A DNA stretch of 64,000 nt from Bradyrhizobium ottawaense. Its GTDB lineage: Bacteria > Pseudomonadota > Alphaproteobacteria > Rhizobiales > Xanthobacteraceae. The translations under genes were made by a program, and so were the position numbers. The stretch is taken from contig NZ_CP029425.2 in assembly GCF_002278135.3 (NCBI RefSeq), forward strand, positions 4,750,001 through 4,814,000, read 5' to 3'. The first letter of the stretch is position 1. Each line of letters begins with the position of its first letter. This document shows, piece after piece, positions 1 to 9,430 of this stretch. The notes below the pieces were generated by a model. The model had not been told where the DNA came from. It did no database searches and worked only from the letters and a program-made list of their open reading frames with translations.

Positions 1-939
1 GGCACGCCGCAAGGGATGGCCAGGATCAATGCCGTCAGATACCGGGAGGGTGAGTTCGCGGTCGAGGGCGTCGATACGCCCTCGCCGCAAGGGCAGTTCA
101 AGATGGAGCGGTTCGCGCTGAAATCGTTCAGCGCGGCAAACCTGATGCGCTGGGCGGCGGGGCTCAGCAGCCACGGGCAGCCGCCCTCGCCCGATCAGAT
201 GCTCGGCCTGTTCCGCGTGCTCGAAGGCGCGGAGATCAAGGGCGTGGTGGCGCCCTACAAGAATACGCGGCAGTTCGTCACCATCGACACGATCAGGCTG
301 AACTGGGGCCAACTGGTCGGATCGATTCCGAGCAAGGCCAATCTGGTCGTGAGGATGGTCGCGCCGACAGATCCCGCCAATCCGGCGCAGCGGCCGCTGA
401 TCATGGCAGGCGTGGACAAGCTCGCGATCGACCTCGATCTCGGTGCGGCCTGGACGGAATCGTCCGGCGCATTCGCGCTCGCGCCGGCCACGCTCGATCT
501 CGGCAACCTTGCCAAGGCGCAGGCCCGCTTTGGGCTTGCCAATGTCCCGCGCAGCCTGTTCACGACCGACCCGGTGCAGGCGATGGGCCAGGCGGCGCAG
601 GTCGAGACCGGCACGTTCGAGCTCTCGCTGCGCGACAGCGGCGTGGTCGATCTCGTCGTGGCGCAGTTCGCGCGCATGCAGGACGTCAGCCGCGACGCCG
701 CACGCGGCGCCATCGTCGCGATGATCAGGGCGCAGGGTGAGAAGATCACAGGGGCCAATGGCGACGTGAAAATGGCGGTCGATGCGCTCGCCGGTTTCGT
801 GGAGACGTCAGGGCAGACGCTGACCGTCAAGCTAACGCCCCGCGCCAAGGTGCCGCTGATGCAATTGATGCAGCTGTCGCAAAGCGACCCCGAGGGCGCA
901 CTGGCGCAGTTCAGGATCGAGGCGTCGACGGGATTGTAG
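1..939 (+). CDS. Hypothetical protein, 5' end outside the window
   Basis: The reading frame is open from base 1 to a TAG at 937-939. An ATG lies at 16, but codons before it are also open, so the gene probably begins upstream of the window. The visible 307+ residues alternate hydrophobic and polar residues as in a beta-rich protein. There is no membrane segment, Cys pattern or nucleotide-binding motif. I do not recognise the family. The ending (FRIEASTGL) is polar. It lies tail to tail with aspS, separated by a repeat. The good codon usage makes a real gene likely, but the function is unknown. Confidence 0.7.
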   Translation, partial: GTPQGMARINAVRYREGEFAVEGVDTPSPQGQFKMERFALKSFSAANLMRWAAGLSSHGQPPSPDQMLGLFRVLEGAEIKGVVAPYKNTRQFVTIDTIRLNWGQLVGSIPSKANLVVRMVAPTDPANPAQRPLIMAGVDKLAIDLDLGAAWTESSGAFALAPATLDLGNLAKAQARFGLANVPRSLFTTDPVQAMGQAAQVETGTFELSLRDSGVVDLVVAQFARMQDVSRDAARGAIVAMIRAQGEKITGANGDVKMAVDALAGFVETSGQTLTVKLTPRAKVPLMQLMQLSQSDPEGALAQFRIEASTGL

Positions 940-946
940 CTCTCGT

Positions 947-1068
947 GTCCCGGACGCGCCTCGGCACGCAGTGACGCTGCGCGTCCGGGAGAAAGCCTGC
1001 TGTGCCGAAATGTGGGCCCCGGCTCAGCAGCGCATCACTGCGTGCTGCGCTGCGTCCGGGGCACGCAC
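947..1068. repeat. GC-rich imperfect palindrome (CCCGGAC family)
   Basis: The stretch opens with GTCCCGGACGCG and closes with GCGTCCGGGGCAC, and an inner GCGCGTCCGGGAG lies near 997. It can fold into a long hairpin between two convergent genes. A related copy with the same edges lies at 58774-58911. It probably belongs to a dispersed palindromic family and may act as a bidirectional terminator here, though there is no T tract. Confidence 0.6.
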
Positions 1069-1071
1069 CAC

Positions 1072-2844
1072 TCACTTCTGCGGCAGGTTCACCCGCACAT
1101 GCAGCTCGCGAAGCTGTTTTGTGGTCGCATCCGACGGCGCGCCCATCAGCAAATCCATCGCCTGCTGGTTCATCGGGAACAGCGAGATCTCGCGCAAATT
1201 CGTGGTGCCGCACAGCAGCATCACGATGCGGTCGACGCCCGCGGCCATACCGCCATGCGGCGGGGCGCCGTACTGGAAGGCGCGGTACATGCCGCCGAAG
1301 CGGTCGACCACTTCCTGCTCGCCGTAACCTGCGATCTCGAACGCCTTCACCATCGCCTCCGGCACATGGTTACGGATGCCGCCCGAAGCGATCTCGTAGC
1401 CGTTGCAGGTGATGTCGTACTGGAACGCCTTGATGGTGAGCGGGTCCTGGCCCTTCAGCGCGTCGAGGCCGCCCTGCGGCATCGAGAACGGGTTGTGCGA
1501 GAAGTCGACCTTCTTGTCATCCTCGTTGTACTCGTACATCGGGAAGTCGACGATCCAGGCGAGCTCGAACCGCTCCTTGTCGGTGAGGTTCAGTTCCTCG
1601 CCGACCTTGTTGCGGGCGAGCCCTGAAAACTTCCAGAACTTGTCGGGATCGCCGGCGACGAAGAAGGCGGCATCGCCTTCCTTCACGCCGATCTGTGCGC
1701 GGATCGCAGCGGTGCGCTCAGGCCCGATGTTGTTCGCAAGGGGACCTGCACCCTCGTCGCCCTCGCGCCACATGATGTAGCCGAGGCCAGGCTGGCCCTC
1801 GCCCTGCGCCCACGAATTCATGCGGTCGCAGAACGCGCGGCTGCCGCCGCCCGGTGCGGGGATCGCCCAGACCTGGTTCTTGGGGTCTTCGAGCATGCGC
1901 GCAAAGACCTTGAAGCCGGAGCCGCGGAAGTGCTCGGAGACGTCCTGCATCTCGATGGGGTTGCGCAAATCCGGCTTGTCGCTGCCGTATTTGCGCAAGG
2001 CCTCGGCGAACGGAATCCGGCGCCAGTTCTTGCTCACCGGCTTGCCCTTGGCGAACTCCTCGAACACGCCGGTGATCACGGGCTCCATCGCCGCGAACAC
2101 GTCTTCCTGAGTCACAAAGCTCATCTCGACGTCGAGCTGGTAGAACTCGCCCGGCAGACGGTCGGCACGCGGGTCCTCGTCGCGGAAGCAGGGCGCGATC
2201 TGGAAATAGCGGTCGAAGCCCGACATCATCAGCAGCTGCTTGTACTGCTGCGGCGCCTGCGGCAGCGCGTAGAACTTGCCGGGATGGATGCGCGACGGCA
2301 CCAGGAAGTCGCGTGCGCCTTCCGGCGAGGACGCGGTCAGGATCGGGGTGTTGAACTCGAAGAAGCCCTGCCCCTCCATGCGCCGGCGCATCGACTTGAT
2401 GATCTCGACGCGCGTCATGATGTTCTGGTGCAGCTTCTCCCGGCGCAAATCGAGGAAGCGGTACTTCAGGCGGATGTCTTCAGGATATTCCTGGTCGCCG
2501 AACACCGGCAGCGGCAGATCGCCGGCCGGACCCAGCACCTCGATCTCGGTGACGTAGATCTCGATCTTGCCGGTCGGCAGATCGTCATTGTCGGTGCCCT
2601 CGGGGCGGCGGCGGGCCTTGCCGTCCATCCGCACCACGAATTCCGAGCGCAGCTTCTCGGCCAGCGAGAACGCCGGCGAGTCCGGATCGACCACGCACTG
2701 GGTCAGGCCGTAATGGTCGCGCAGGTCGATGAACAGCACGCCGCCATGGTCGCGAACGCGATGGACCCAGCCTGACAGGCGGACCGTCTCGCCGATGTTG
2801 CTCTCGCGGAGCGCGCCGCATGTATGTGACCGGTAGCGATGCAT
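1072..2844 (-). CDS. aspS: Aspartyl-tRNA synthetase, probably nondiscriminating
   Basis: This class II aminoacyl-tRNA synthetase has 590 residues, the usual bacterial length. An N-terminal OB-fold anticodon-binding domain covers about 1-110. The catalytic core carries motif 2 (FRDED at 220-224) and motif 3 (GMAAGVDR at 532-539), with a bacterial insertion domain between them. His33 (in RDHGG) and Gly83 (in PEGT) sit where the nondiscriminating Pseudomonas enzyme has His31 and Gly83. This suggests that it charges both tRNA-Asp and tRNA-Asn, the latter then being corrected by GatCAB. That specificity is inferred from two residues. The gene is divergent from selO, with starts about 200 bases apart. 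Confidence 0.97.
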   Translation of the reverse strand: MHRYRSHTCGALRESNIGETVRLSGWVHRVRDHGGVLFIDLRDHYGLTQCVVDPDSPAFSLAEKLRSEFVVRMDGKARRRPEGTDNDDLPTGKIEIYVTEIEVLGPAGDLPLPVFGDQEYPEDIRLKYRFLDLRREKLHQNIMTRVEIIKSMRRRMEGQGFFEFNTPILTASSPEGARDFLVPSRIHPGKFYALPQAPQQYKQLLMMSGFDRYFQIAPCFRDEDPRADRLPGEFYQLDVEMSFVTQEDVFAAMEPVITGVFEEFAKGKPVSKNWRRIPFAEALRKYGSDKPDLRNPIEMQDVSEHFRGSGFKVFARMLEDPKNQVWAIPAPGGGSRAFCDRMNSWAQGEGQPGLGYIMWREGDEGAGPLANNIGPERTAAIRAQIGVKEGDAAFFVAGDPDKFWKFSGLARNKVGEELNLTDKERFELAWIVDFPMYEYNEDDKKVDFSHNPFSMPQGGLDALKGQDPLTIKAFQYDITCNGYEIASGGIRNHVPEAMVKAFEIAGYGEQEVVDRFGGMYRAFQYGAPPHGGMAAGVDRIVMLLCGTTNLREISLFPMNQQAMDLLMGAPSDATTKQLRELHVRVNLPQK

Positions 2845-3040
2845 GGTCGTCCCAAAAATGATGTCGGAGGAAGCGAATCGGACGGCCTGTCATGGCCGGT
2901 CCGAGATTGCGGCAGGGTTTACCCGACGAGACCCGAGGCGGCAACCAAGGGAACGGGCTGTTTTGGGCCGGAAGCGCCCAATTTTGTCCAATCTGGGCTC
3001 ATCCCTTTGCCATCAGGCGTTCCAGCCCTATCTTGAGGCC

Positions 3041-4513
3041 ATGACGGTGCATTTCCCCTTCCAGAACTCCTATTCGGCGCTGCCGGACAGCTTCTTTGCC
3101 CGCGTCGCGCCGACCCCGGTCGCCGCCCCCCGGCTGATCAAGCTGAACCGCCCGCTGGCGGTCCAGCTCGGGCTCGATCCTGACCTGCTAGAGACCCCGG
3201 AGGGCGCGGCGATCCTGGCCGGCAAAACGGTTCCCGCCGGCGCCGATCCCATCGCCATGGCCTATGCCGGACATCAGTTCGGGCAGTTCGTGCCGCAGCT
3301 CGGCGACGGCCGCGCCATCCTGCTCGGCGAGGTCATCGACAGCGACGGCATCCGCCGCGACATCCAGCTCAAGGGCTCGGGCCCCACCCCGTTCTCCCGC
3401 CGCGGCGACGGCCGCGCCGCGCTCGGACCTGTGCTGCGCGAATACATCGTCAGTGAAGCCATGTATGCGCTGGGCATCCCGACCACCCGCTCGCTCGCCG
3501 CCGTCGTCACCGGCGAGCACGTCATCCGCGAGACCGCGCTGCCCGGCGCGGTGCTGACGCGTGTTGCTTCCAGCCATATCCGCGTCGGCACCTTCCAGTT
3601 CTTCGCCGTGCGCCGTGACACCGATGCGATCCGCCGGCTCGCCGACCACGTCGTCGCCAGGCACTATCCCGAACTAGTCGGCGCCGAGCGGCCCTACCAT
3701 GCGCTGCTCGCCGGCGTCGTCGCGCGCCAGGCCGATCTCGTCGCGCGCTGGCTGCTGGTCGGCTTCATCCACGGCGTCATGAATACCGACAACAGCTCCA
3801 TCTCCGGTGAGACCATCGATTACGGACCCTGCGCCTTCATGGACGCCTACAACCCTTCGCAGGTGTTCTCCTCGATCGACGAGATGGGCCGCTACGCCTA
3901 TGCCAACCAGCCGCGTATCGCGCTGTGGAATCTGACGCGCCTCGCCGAATGCCTGCTGCCGGTGTTCTCCGACGAGCAGGAGAAGGCGGTCGCGGAGGCC
4001 CAGGACATCCTCGGCGCGTTCTCCGACCAGTTCAGCGCGGCTTATCAAGCCGGCCTGCGCAAAAAGGTCGGCCTGTTCACGGAGCGCGACGGCGACGACG
4101 CGCTGATCCAGGACCTGTTAGATGCCATGGCGAAGAACCAGGCCGACTTCACCCTCAGCTTCCGCAATTTGGGCCATGCCGCCGTTGATGACAGTGCGGA
4201 TGCGCGCGCGCAGTTCATGGAGCCCGCAGCCTTCGACGAATGGGCCGGCCGCTGGCGCGCACGCATCGCGCTGGAGCCGCAGAGCGCGGCCGAGCGGCAG
4301 GCGGCCATGCACGCCGTCAATCCCATGTTCATCCCGCGCAACCACCGCGTCGAGGCCGTGATCCAGGCCGCCGTCAACGACGACAATTACGCGCCATTCG
4401 AGGAATTAGTGAAGGTGCTGGCGAAACCGTTCGACGACCAGCCGGATTACGCCGCCTATGCCGATCCACCGCTGCCGGACCAGCGGGTGTTGCAGACGTT
4501 CTGCGGGACGTAG
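3041..4513 (+). CDS. selO: Protein adenylyltransferase SelO (YdiU family)
   Basis: SelO is a pseudokinase-fold enzyme that transfers AMP from ATP to Ser, Thr or Tyr of proteins and is linked to redox stress. The ATG at 3041 gives 490 residues, the normal family length. Upstream in-frame codons would add about 66 residues of non-family sequence, so I reject the longer start. Visible features are the nucleotide-binding KGSG at 111-114, the active-site MNTDN at 247-251, DYG at 260-262 (the DFG counterpart), and the conserved C-terminal Cys in TFCGT, which is Sec in some eukaryotic homologues. It is followed by REP repeats and no operon partner. Confidence 0.95.
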   Translation: MTVHFPFQNSYSALPDSFFARVAPTPVAAPRLIKLNRPLAVQLGLDPDLLETPEGAAILAGKTVPAGADPIAMAYAGHQFGQFVPQLGDGRAILLGEVIDSDGIRRDIQLKGSGPTPFSRRGDGRAALGPVLREYIVSEAMYALGIPTTRSLAAVVTGEHVIRETALPGAVLTRVASSHIRVGTFQFFAVRRDTDAIRRLADHVVARHYPELVGAERPYHALLAGVVARQADLVARWLLVGFIHGVMNTDNSSISGETIDYGPCAFMDAYNPSQVFSSIDEMGRYAYANQPRIALWNLTRLAECLLPVFSDEQEKAVAEAQDILGAFSDQFSAAYQAGLRKKVGLFTERDGDDALIQDLLDAMAKNQADFTLSFRNLGHAAVDDSADARAQFMEPAAFDEWAGRWRARIALEPQSAAERQAAMHAVNPMFIPRNHRVEAVIQAAVNDDNYAPFEELVKVLAKPFDDQPDYAAYADPPLPDQRVLQTFCGT

Positions 4514-4528
4514 CCACAAACCCGGTGC

Positions 4529-4617
4529 GTAGGGTGGATTAGCCGAAGGCGTAATCCACCACTTCTCTCGAAGCCGGAAAGTAAAGAGGTGGATTACGCT
4601 TCGCTAATCCACCCTAC
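4529..4617. repeat. REP pair (REPIN-like inverted repeat)
   Basis: Two REP-type palindromes face each other. GTAGGGTGGATTAGC at 4529-4543 is the perfect reverse complement of GCTAATCCACCCTAC at 4603-4617, and each adjoins a GTAATCCACC or GGTGGATTAC core. The pair lies just beyond the 3' end of the RAYT gene. A third copy lies on the gene's other side. Confidence 0.9.
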
Positions 4618-4632
4618 AGATTGGCGCGGCTA

Positions 4633-5166
4633 TCACGTCCGCTCTCCGAACTCGCCGATGAACTGAGTGTCTCCGCCCCAATCCTCCGGAAGCAGTTCTG
4701 CACGAACATCGCGGTGAAATGACGAATACGGCCAGTCGCAGACTCGCGACACATGCCCGTGCTTGACGGGATTGTAATAACAATACTCGACGTGGCGGGC
4801 GTAGTCGGCCTCGTCCCGGATCAGGTGCTCCCAGAACCGTCGCTGCCATATGCCGCGTTCATTCCGTGAGAAACGGACAGCGCTCAGCCGCTCGGTCACC
4901 GGGAGTGCTTTGGCGAAACGAGAGTTGATCAAGCGCCAGCGCACCGAAAAATCGGCGTCGCCCGACGGCAGCTTCCAGATTGCGCGGAGATGGTCCGGCA
5001 GAACCACGAAAGCATCGATTGCGAAGGGGTGGCTCTGTCGCGTTGCGGCGACCGTGTCTCGTAGGCTCTCAATCTGGTCGGTCAAAAGAGCTTTCCGCCG
5101 ATCGAGCAGGTTCACGGTAAAGAACCAGCATCCTCCCGGGACGAATGCGCGGCGGTAGTCGGACAT
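4633..5166 (-). CDS. REP-associated tyrosine transposase (RAYT), HUH motif altered
   Basis: This is a 177-residue member of the IS200/IS605-like RAYT family, single-domesticated transposases thought to mobilise REP sequences. Family signatures are the start MSDYRRAFVPGG, the stretch ADFSVRWRLINSRF near 71-84, GIWQRRFWEH near 105-114 and the Tyr-rich YCYYNPVKHG at 128-137, which holds the catalytic-Tyr region. The HUH motif normally reads PDHLH, but here it reads PDHLR (His59, Arg61). The codon is CGC where CAC would encode His, so a single transition could explain it. REP copies flank both sides. The ATG at 5166 is preferred over one at 5184 because it gives the family N-terminus. Catalysis may be impaired. 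Confidence 0.9.
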   Translation of the reverse strand: MSDYRRAFVPGGCWFFTVNLLDRRKALLTDQIESLRDTVAATRQSHPFAIDAFVVLPDHLRAIWKLPSGDADFSVRWRLINSRFAKALPVTERLSAVRFSRNERGIWQRRFWEHLIRDEADYARHVEYCYYNPVKHGHVSRVCDWPYSSFHRDVRAELLPEDWGGDTQFIGEFGERT

Positions 5167-5202
5167 CGCCCACCGATAGCACAACTTGAAGTTGGCTCAC
5201 TG

Positions 5203-5235
5203 TGGTGGATTACGCCTTCGGCTAATCCACCCTAC
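5203..5235. repeat. REP element upstream of RAYT
   Basis: GGTGGATTACGCC and GGCTAATCCACCCTAC form one REP palindrome. GCTAATCCACCCTAC at 5221-5235 is identical to the right arm at 4603-4617. It lies between the RAYT start and the PHO-regulated operon. Confidence 0.88.
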
Positions 5236-5263
5236 GAAGCGAGCACTGTGGACGCAGGAACCG

Positions 5264-5281
5264 CTGTCATCAAACTGAAAC
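5264..5281 (+). promoter_or_regulatory. Putative PHO box (PhoB site)
   Basis: CTGTCATCAAACTGAAAC is close to the PHO-box pattern of two 7-bp CTGTCAT-like units with a 4-bp A-rich spacer (period 11). It lies 75 bases before the phosphodiesterase start. This predicts induction of the downstream operon under phosphate starvation. Confidence 0.7.
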
Positions 5282-5356
5282 ACACGCCCTCTAACCGCCT
5301 GTCAGGGTCGTCTTGCCGGAGGCGCCCATCCTCCAACGGTCCCGACAAAGCGCGCC

Positions 5357-6205
5357 ATGCCCTTCAAATTCATCCACATCACCGACACGCATCTGGCGAA
5401 CCCCGGCTTGAAGCTCTACGGCCTCGACCCGCGCGCCCGGCTGGACGCTGCGATTGCCGACATCAACAAGCATCAGTCCGACGCGGCGTTCGCGGTCGTG
5501 ACCGGCGACCTCACGCATTGGGGCGAGCCGGAGTCCTACGCCAATTTCGCCGACGCGATGGCCGCGCTCAAAATCCCTTACATTGCCATGGTCGGCAATC
5601 ACGACAAGCGCGTGACTTGCCTCGATAGCCTGAAGGCCGCGCCGCGCGATTCAAACGGCTTCGTGCAGGGCACGCGGACCACCGAGCACGGCCTGTTCGT
5701 CTTCCTCGACACGCTGGACGAGACCAGCCACGCCGGCGAGATGTGCGCCAAGCGCTTCGACTGGCTCGCGAAGACGCTCGCGGCTGCGCCTGCCGACCAG
5801 CAATTCGTCGTGTTCATGCATCACCCGCCCTTCCCGATCGGCGTCCATGCGATGGACGAGATCGGGCTGAAGCAGAGCGCCGAATTTGCCGAGGTGATCG
5901 CACCCTATCGCGCCCGCATCCGCCATCTCTTCTTCGGCCATGTGCACCGTCCCATCTTCGGCAGCTACGGCAAGATCCCGTTCTCGACCTTGCGCGGCAC
6001 CAACCACCAGGTCTGGTTCGAGCTCGACGCCAACGCGCCGCACCTCGCCAGCCACGAGCCGCCGGCCTATGGCGTCGTGCTGATCGACGACGAGAATCTC
6101 GTCGTGCACAGCCACGACTTCCTCGACGAAAGTCTGCGCTTCCCGTTCGAACCACCCGTGGGAACGGACGGCCGCGACTATGCGCTCAATTTCCCGGCGC
6201 GGTGA
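5357..6205 (+). CDS. Metallophosphoesterase (GpdQ/CpdA-like phosphodiesterase)
   Basis: This 282-residue calcineurin-type phosphodiesterase is probably cytoplasmic, as no signal peptide is seen. Dinuclear metal ligands are visible as DTH at 10-12, GDLTHWG at 50-56, GNHD at 80-83, HHPP near 155 and GHVH near 197. GpdQ-type enzymes cleave glycerophosphodiesters and CpdA-type enzymes cleave cAMP. Its place as first gene of an ABC-import operon under a PHO box favours hydrolysis of imported phosphodiesters. The next start overlaps its end (TGAGATG). The substrate assignment is inferred from context. Confidence 0.88.
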   Translation: MPFKFIHITDTHLANPGLKLYGLDPRARLDAAIADINKHQSDAAFAVVTGDLTHWGEPESYANFADAMAALKIPYIAMVGNHDKRVTCLDSLKAAPRDSNGFVQGTRTTEHGLFVFLDTLDETSHAGEMCAKRFDWLAKTLAAAPADQQFVVFMHHPPFPIGVHAMDEIGLKQSAEFAEVIAPYRARIRHLFFGHVHRPIFGSYGKIPFSTLRGTNHQVWFELDANAPHLASHEPPAYGVVLIDDENLVVHSHDFLDESLRFPFEPPVGTDGRDYALNFPAR

Positions 6206-6206
6206 G

Positions 6207-7157
6207 ATGAGCCTCGCCGAACCCGCGGCTCTTCCGGTCGCGACCTCGGCGGCGCCGCGCCTGGACGTCCTGAAGCGCCTCGGCACGCGCTTCAGAGCTT
6301 CGCTGCCCGCCTATCTCCTGTTGCTGCCCTCGCTGGTCTTCCTCGCGCTGTTCACCTATGGCGCGATGGGCCGCGTGCTCGTCGATGCGCTCTACCAGCG
6401 CGCCACGCCGAAGGCGCCGGTCCGCTTCATCGGTCTCGACAACGTCGCAGCGGTGCTGGCCGACCCCGCTTTCTCCGGCGCGGTCGTCAACAATCTCGTC
6501 TATGCTGTGGGCACCGCGGTCCCCAGCATCGGCCTCGCGCTCTTGTTCGCGCTGGCGCTGTCGCGCACCAACGCCGTGAGCAGCGCGCTGCGCACGGCAC
6601 TGTTCCTGCCGGTGCTGATCCCGATGGTCGCGGCCTCCGCGCTGTTCATGTTCATCTTCCTGCCCAATGTCGGCCTGCTCGACTACTACATTGGCCGCTT
6701 GCTTCCGGTGCTGCCGAACTGGCTCGGCGACCCCGATATCGCGCTTTACGCGATCATGGTCATCACGATCTGGAAGAACGCGGGCTATTACATGCTGTTC
6801 TTCCTCGCCGGCCTCCAGGCCGTGCCCGAAGACGTGATGGAGGCCGCACATCTCGACGGCGCCGGGCCTTACATGCGCCTGCGCCACATCATCCTGCCGG
6901 AGCTCAAGCCCACTTTCCTGTTCGTTACCGTGATCGCCACGCTCAACGCGGTGACGCAGGTCGACCACGTCTTCGTCATGACCCAGGGCGGACCGTCGAA
7001 CTCGACCAACCTCGTGCTGTTCTACATCTACCAGCAGGCGGTCGAGCATTACGACGTCGGCAAGGCCTCGGCCGCGACGCTGCTGACTCTCGCCGCACTG
7101 ATGGGCCTCACCGCGCTCTCCTTCCGCACCATGGCCAACCGCGAGGGCGGGCCATGA
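6207..7157 (+). CDS. ABC transporter permease, sugar-phosphate type (UgpA/MalF-like)
   Basis: This is a 316-residue inner-membrane permease with about six transmembrane segments, the first near residue 35. The EAA loop that contacts the ATPase is visible as EAAHLDGAGPYMRLRHIILP. The ATG at 6207 directly overlaps the end of the phosphodiesterase gene, and its own TGA overlaps the next start by four bases, so the genes are translationally coupled. The family (CUT1) imports sugars and glycerol phosphates. A glycerophosphodiester or glycerol-3-phosphate ligand is inferred from the neighbours. Confidence 0.9.
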   Translation: MSLAEPAALPVATSAAPRLDVLKRLGTRFRASLPAYLLLLPSLVFLALFTYGAMGRVLVDALYQRATPKAPVRFIGLDNVAAVLADPAFSGAVVNNLVYAVGTAVPSIGLALLFALALSRTNAVSSALRTALFLPVLIPMVAASALFMFIFLPNVGLLDYYIGRLLPVLPNWLGDPDIALYAIMVITIWKNAGYYMLFFLAGLQAVPEDVMEAAHLDGAGPYMRLRHIILPELKPTFLFVTVIATLNAVTQVDHVFVMTQGGPSNSTNLVLFYIYQQAVEHYDVGKASAATLLTLAALMGLTALSFRTMANREGGP

Positions 7158-8023
7158 AGCTGTTCGACCGCCTGTTCAGGGACGCCCCGCTCGCCACAAG
7201 GGGCGAGATCACGCCCAAGCTCGGCTTCCTGCTGACCGTGCTGCTCGCGATCGTCTGGCTCATCCCGTTCCTGTGGATGGTCGTGGCGACGCTGCGCCCG
7301 GCCTCCGACGGCATCAACGCCATGGCCGAGTTGATGCCGAGCCTGAAGCCGACGCTCGACAATGTCAGGGATGCCTGGGAGATCGGCGATTTCCCGCGCT
7401 ACACGCTCAACACCACGATCATCTGCGCCGGCATTCTGCTGGTGCAGTTCGCCACGATCACGCTGGCGGGCTTTGCCTTCGCCCGCCTCGCCTTCGTCGG
7501 CAAGACGCTGATCTTCTATCTGTTCCTGATGCAGCTGATGCTGGTGCCGGTGCTGCTGATCGTACCGAACCTGTCGCTGGTGGCGCAGCTCGGCCTCTAC
7601 GACACGCTCACCGGCGTGATGATGCCGTTCTTCGCCTCCGCCTTCGGCACCTTCCTGATGCGGCAGGCGTTCGAAGCCATTCCGACCGAACTGGAAGACG
7701 CCGCGCTGATCGATGGCGCCAGCCTGTTCCAGCGCATCCGCCACATCTACGTGCCGCTGTCGGTGCCGAGCTTCTCGGCCTTCGCCATCATCTCCGTCAC
7801 CAGCCACTGGAACGACTTCCTGTGGCCGCTGATGGTGATCAACTCGCCGGACAAGCGGCCGCTCACGGTCGGGCTCTCGGTCTTCACCAAGACCGCGGAG
7901 GGCACGCAAGCGTGGGGCACCATCGCCGCCGGCACGCTGATGGTGATCGCGCCGCTGCTCATCACCTTCCTGATCTTCCAGAAGCGCTTCATCAGCTCTT
8001 TCGTCACCTCAGGCATCAAATAG
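7154..8023 (+). CDS. ABC transporter permease, second subunit (UgpE/MalG-like)
   Basis: This 289-residue permease pairs with the preceding one. It has an N-terminal membrane segment near 25-45, a typical EAA loop (EDAALIDGASLFQRIRHIYVP) and a hydrophobic C-terminal helix ending in the basic QKRFISSFVTSGIK, typical of MalG-like proteins. The start overlaps the previous stop as ATGA. The binding-protein gene follows after 11 bases. Confidence 0.92.
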   Translation: MKLFDRLFRDAPLATRGEITPKLGFLLTVLLAIVWLIPFLWMVVATLRPASDGINAMAELMPSLKPTLDNVRDAWEIGDFPRYTLNTTIICAGILLVQFATITLAGFAFARLAFVGKTLIFYLFLMQLMLVPVLLIVPNLSLVAQLGLYDTLTGVMMPFFASAFGTFLMRQAFEAIPTELEDAALIDGASLFQRIRHIYVPLSVPSFSAFAIISVTSHWNDFLWPLMVINSPDKRPLTVGLSVFTKTAEGTQAWGTIAAGTLMVIAPLLITFLIFQKRFISSFVTSGIK

Positions 8024-8034
8024 GAGATTCTTCG

Positions 8035-9369
8035 ATGCTGTTTTCCCGCAGGCTCATGCTGGGCCTCGCCATGGCAGGCTCTATGGCAGGCGCCCTCGCC
8101 TTTCCGGCTCTCGCCGGCGAAGGTCCGACCGAAATTGATCTGTTCTTCCCCGTCCCCGTCGACGGCAAGCTCGCCCGCGACATGGGCACCTTGATCAAGG
8201 AGTTCAACGAGACCCATCCGGACGTCAAGGCAACCGCGGTCTACACCGGCTCCTATGACGACACGCTGATCAAGACGCGCGCTGCGATCAAGGCCGGCAA
8301 GCCGCCGTCCGCCGTGATCATGTCGGCCAACTTCCTGCTCGACATGCAGATCGAGAACGAGCTCACCAATCTCGATGCCCTGATCAAGGCCGACGGCACC
8401 ACCAAGGAGCAGTTCCTCGGCCAGTTCTTCCCCGCGCTGCAGGGCAACGCGGTGATCAACCGCTCGGTCTACGGCGTGCCGTTCCACAATTCGACGCCGC
8501 TGCTCTACATCAACGCCGACAAGGCCAAGGAAGCCGGCCTCGATCCGAACAAGCCGCCGCAGACCTGGGCCGAGCTCACCGACTGGGCCAAGAAGCTCAC
8601 CAAGCGCGAGGGCGACAAGGTGACCCAATGGGGCATTGCGATTCCCTGCGCGTATGACTATTGCGGCTGGATGATGGAAACGCTGACCATGAGCAATGGC
8701 GGGCGCTACTACAACGAGGAGTTCGGCGGCGAGGTCTATTACGACACGCCCTCGATGCTGGGCGCACTGACCTGGTGGAACGACCTTGTCACCAAGCACA
8801 AGGTCCATGCGCCCGGCGCCACGCCCGGCCCTGCCGTCAGCACCTCTTTCATCTCAGGCAATGCTGCGATGATGATGCTGTCGACGGGCTCGCTCACTTA
8901 CGTGCGCGACAACGCCAAGTTCGCCTACAAGGTCGCCTTCATCCCGCGCAACGTCCGCAACGCCGTGCCGATCGGCGGCGCCTCGCTGATCGTTCCGGCC
9001 GGCCTCGAGGCCGACAAGCAGAAGGCCGCCTGGACGCTGATCAAGTGGATGACCTCGCCCGAGAAGAGCGGCTGGTGGAGCCGCGCCACCGGTTATTTCG
9101 CGCCCAACATGGCCGCCTACAAGACGCCTGAGATGGTCGACTTCCTGAGCAAGAACCCGGACGCCAAGACCGCCGTCGAGCAGCTCGATGTCGCAAAGCC
9201 CTGGTTTGCGACCTACAAGACCGTCCCGGTGCGCAAGACGCTGGAGGACGAGGTGATGCTGGTCCTCAACGGCAAGAAGCAGCCGAAGGAGGCCCTCGCC
9301 GCCGCCCAGAAGGCCGCGGATGAGACGCTGAAGCCGTACAATGCGGAGACGTCGCTGAAGCTGCCGTAA
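8035..9369 (+). CDS. ABC transporter periplasmic binding protein (UgpB-like)
   Basis: This 444-residue solute-binding protein belongs to the family that includes UgpB and MalE. A signal peptide covers about 1-27, with probable cleavage after ALA. The body shows the family's two-lobe pattern, including GVPFHNSTPLLYIN and SFISGNAAMMMLSTGSL. The ATG at 8035 follows GGAG. An AxAP-type cluster usually includes an ATPase, but none follows; the operon ends at a hairpin at 9393-9430. UgpB-like glycerol-3-phosphate or glycerophosphodiester binding is inferred from the phosphodiesterase and PHO box. Confidence 0.92.
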   Translation: MLFSRRLMLGLAMAGSMAGALAFPALAGEGPTEIDLFFPVPVDGKLARDMGTLIKEFNETHPDVKATAVYTGSYDDTLIKTRAAIKAGKPPSAVIMSANFLLDMQIENELTNLDALIKADGTTKEQFLGQFFPALQGNAVINRSVYGVPFHNSTPLLYINADKAKEAGLDPNKPPQTWAELTDWAKKLTKREGDKVTQWGIAIPCAYDYCGWMMETLTMSNGGRYYNEEFGGEVYYDTPSMLGALTWWNDLVTKHKVHAPGATPGPAVSTSFISGNAAMMMLSTGSLTYVRDNAKFAYKVAFIPRNVRNAVPIGGASLIVPAGLEADKQKAAWTLIKWMTSPEKSGWWSRATGYFAPNMAAYKTPEMVDFLSKNPDAKTAVEQLDVAKPWFATYKTVPVRKTLEDEVMLVLNGKKQPKEALAAAQKAADETLKPYNAETSLKLP

Positions 9370-9392
9370 GGATCGCTGCATCGCCAACGACC

Positions 9393-9430
9393 ATCGGCGC
9401 TCCGTCATGCGGGGCGCCGATTTCGTTTTA
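9393..9430 (+). terminator. Probable intrinsic terminator of the phosphodiesterase-ABC operon
   Basis: ATCGGCGC at 9393-9400 pairs perfectly with GCGCCGAT at 9414-9421 and is followed by TTCGTTTT. It lies 24 bases after the binding-protein stop. Confidence 0.7.

Noticed and set aside
2843..3040. N-terminal extension of selO
   Set aside because: These codons have no SelO similarity and overlap the aspS start region.
6186..7049. A 287-codon minus-strand frame opposite the first permease
   Set aside because: The plus-strand permease has helices and an EAA loop.
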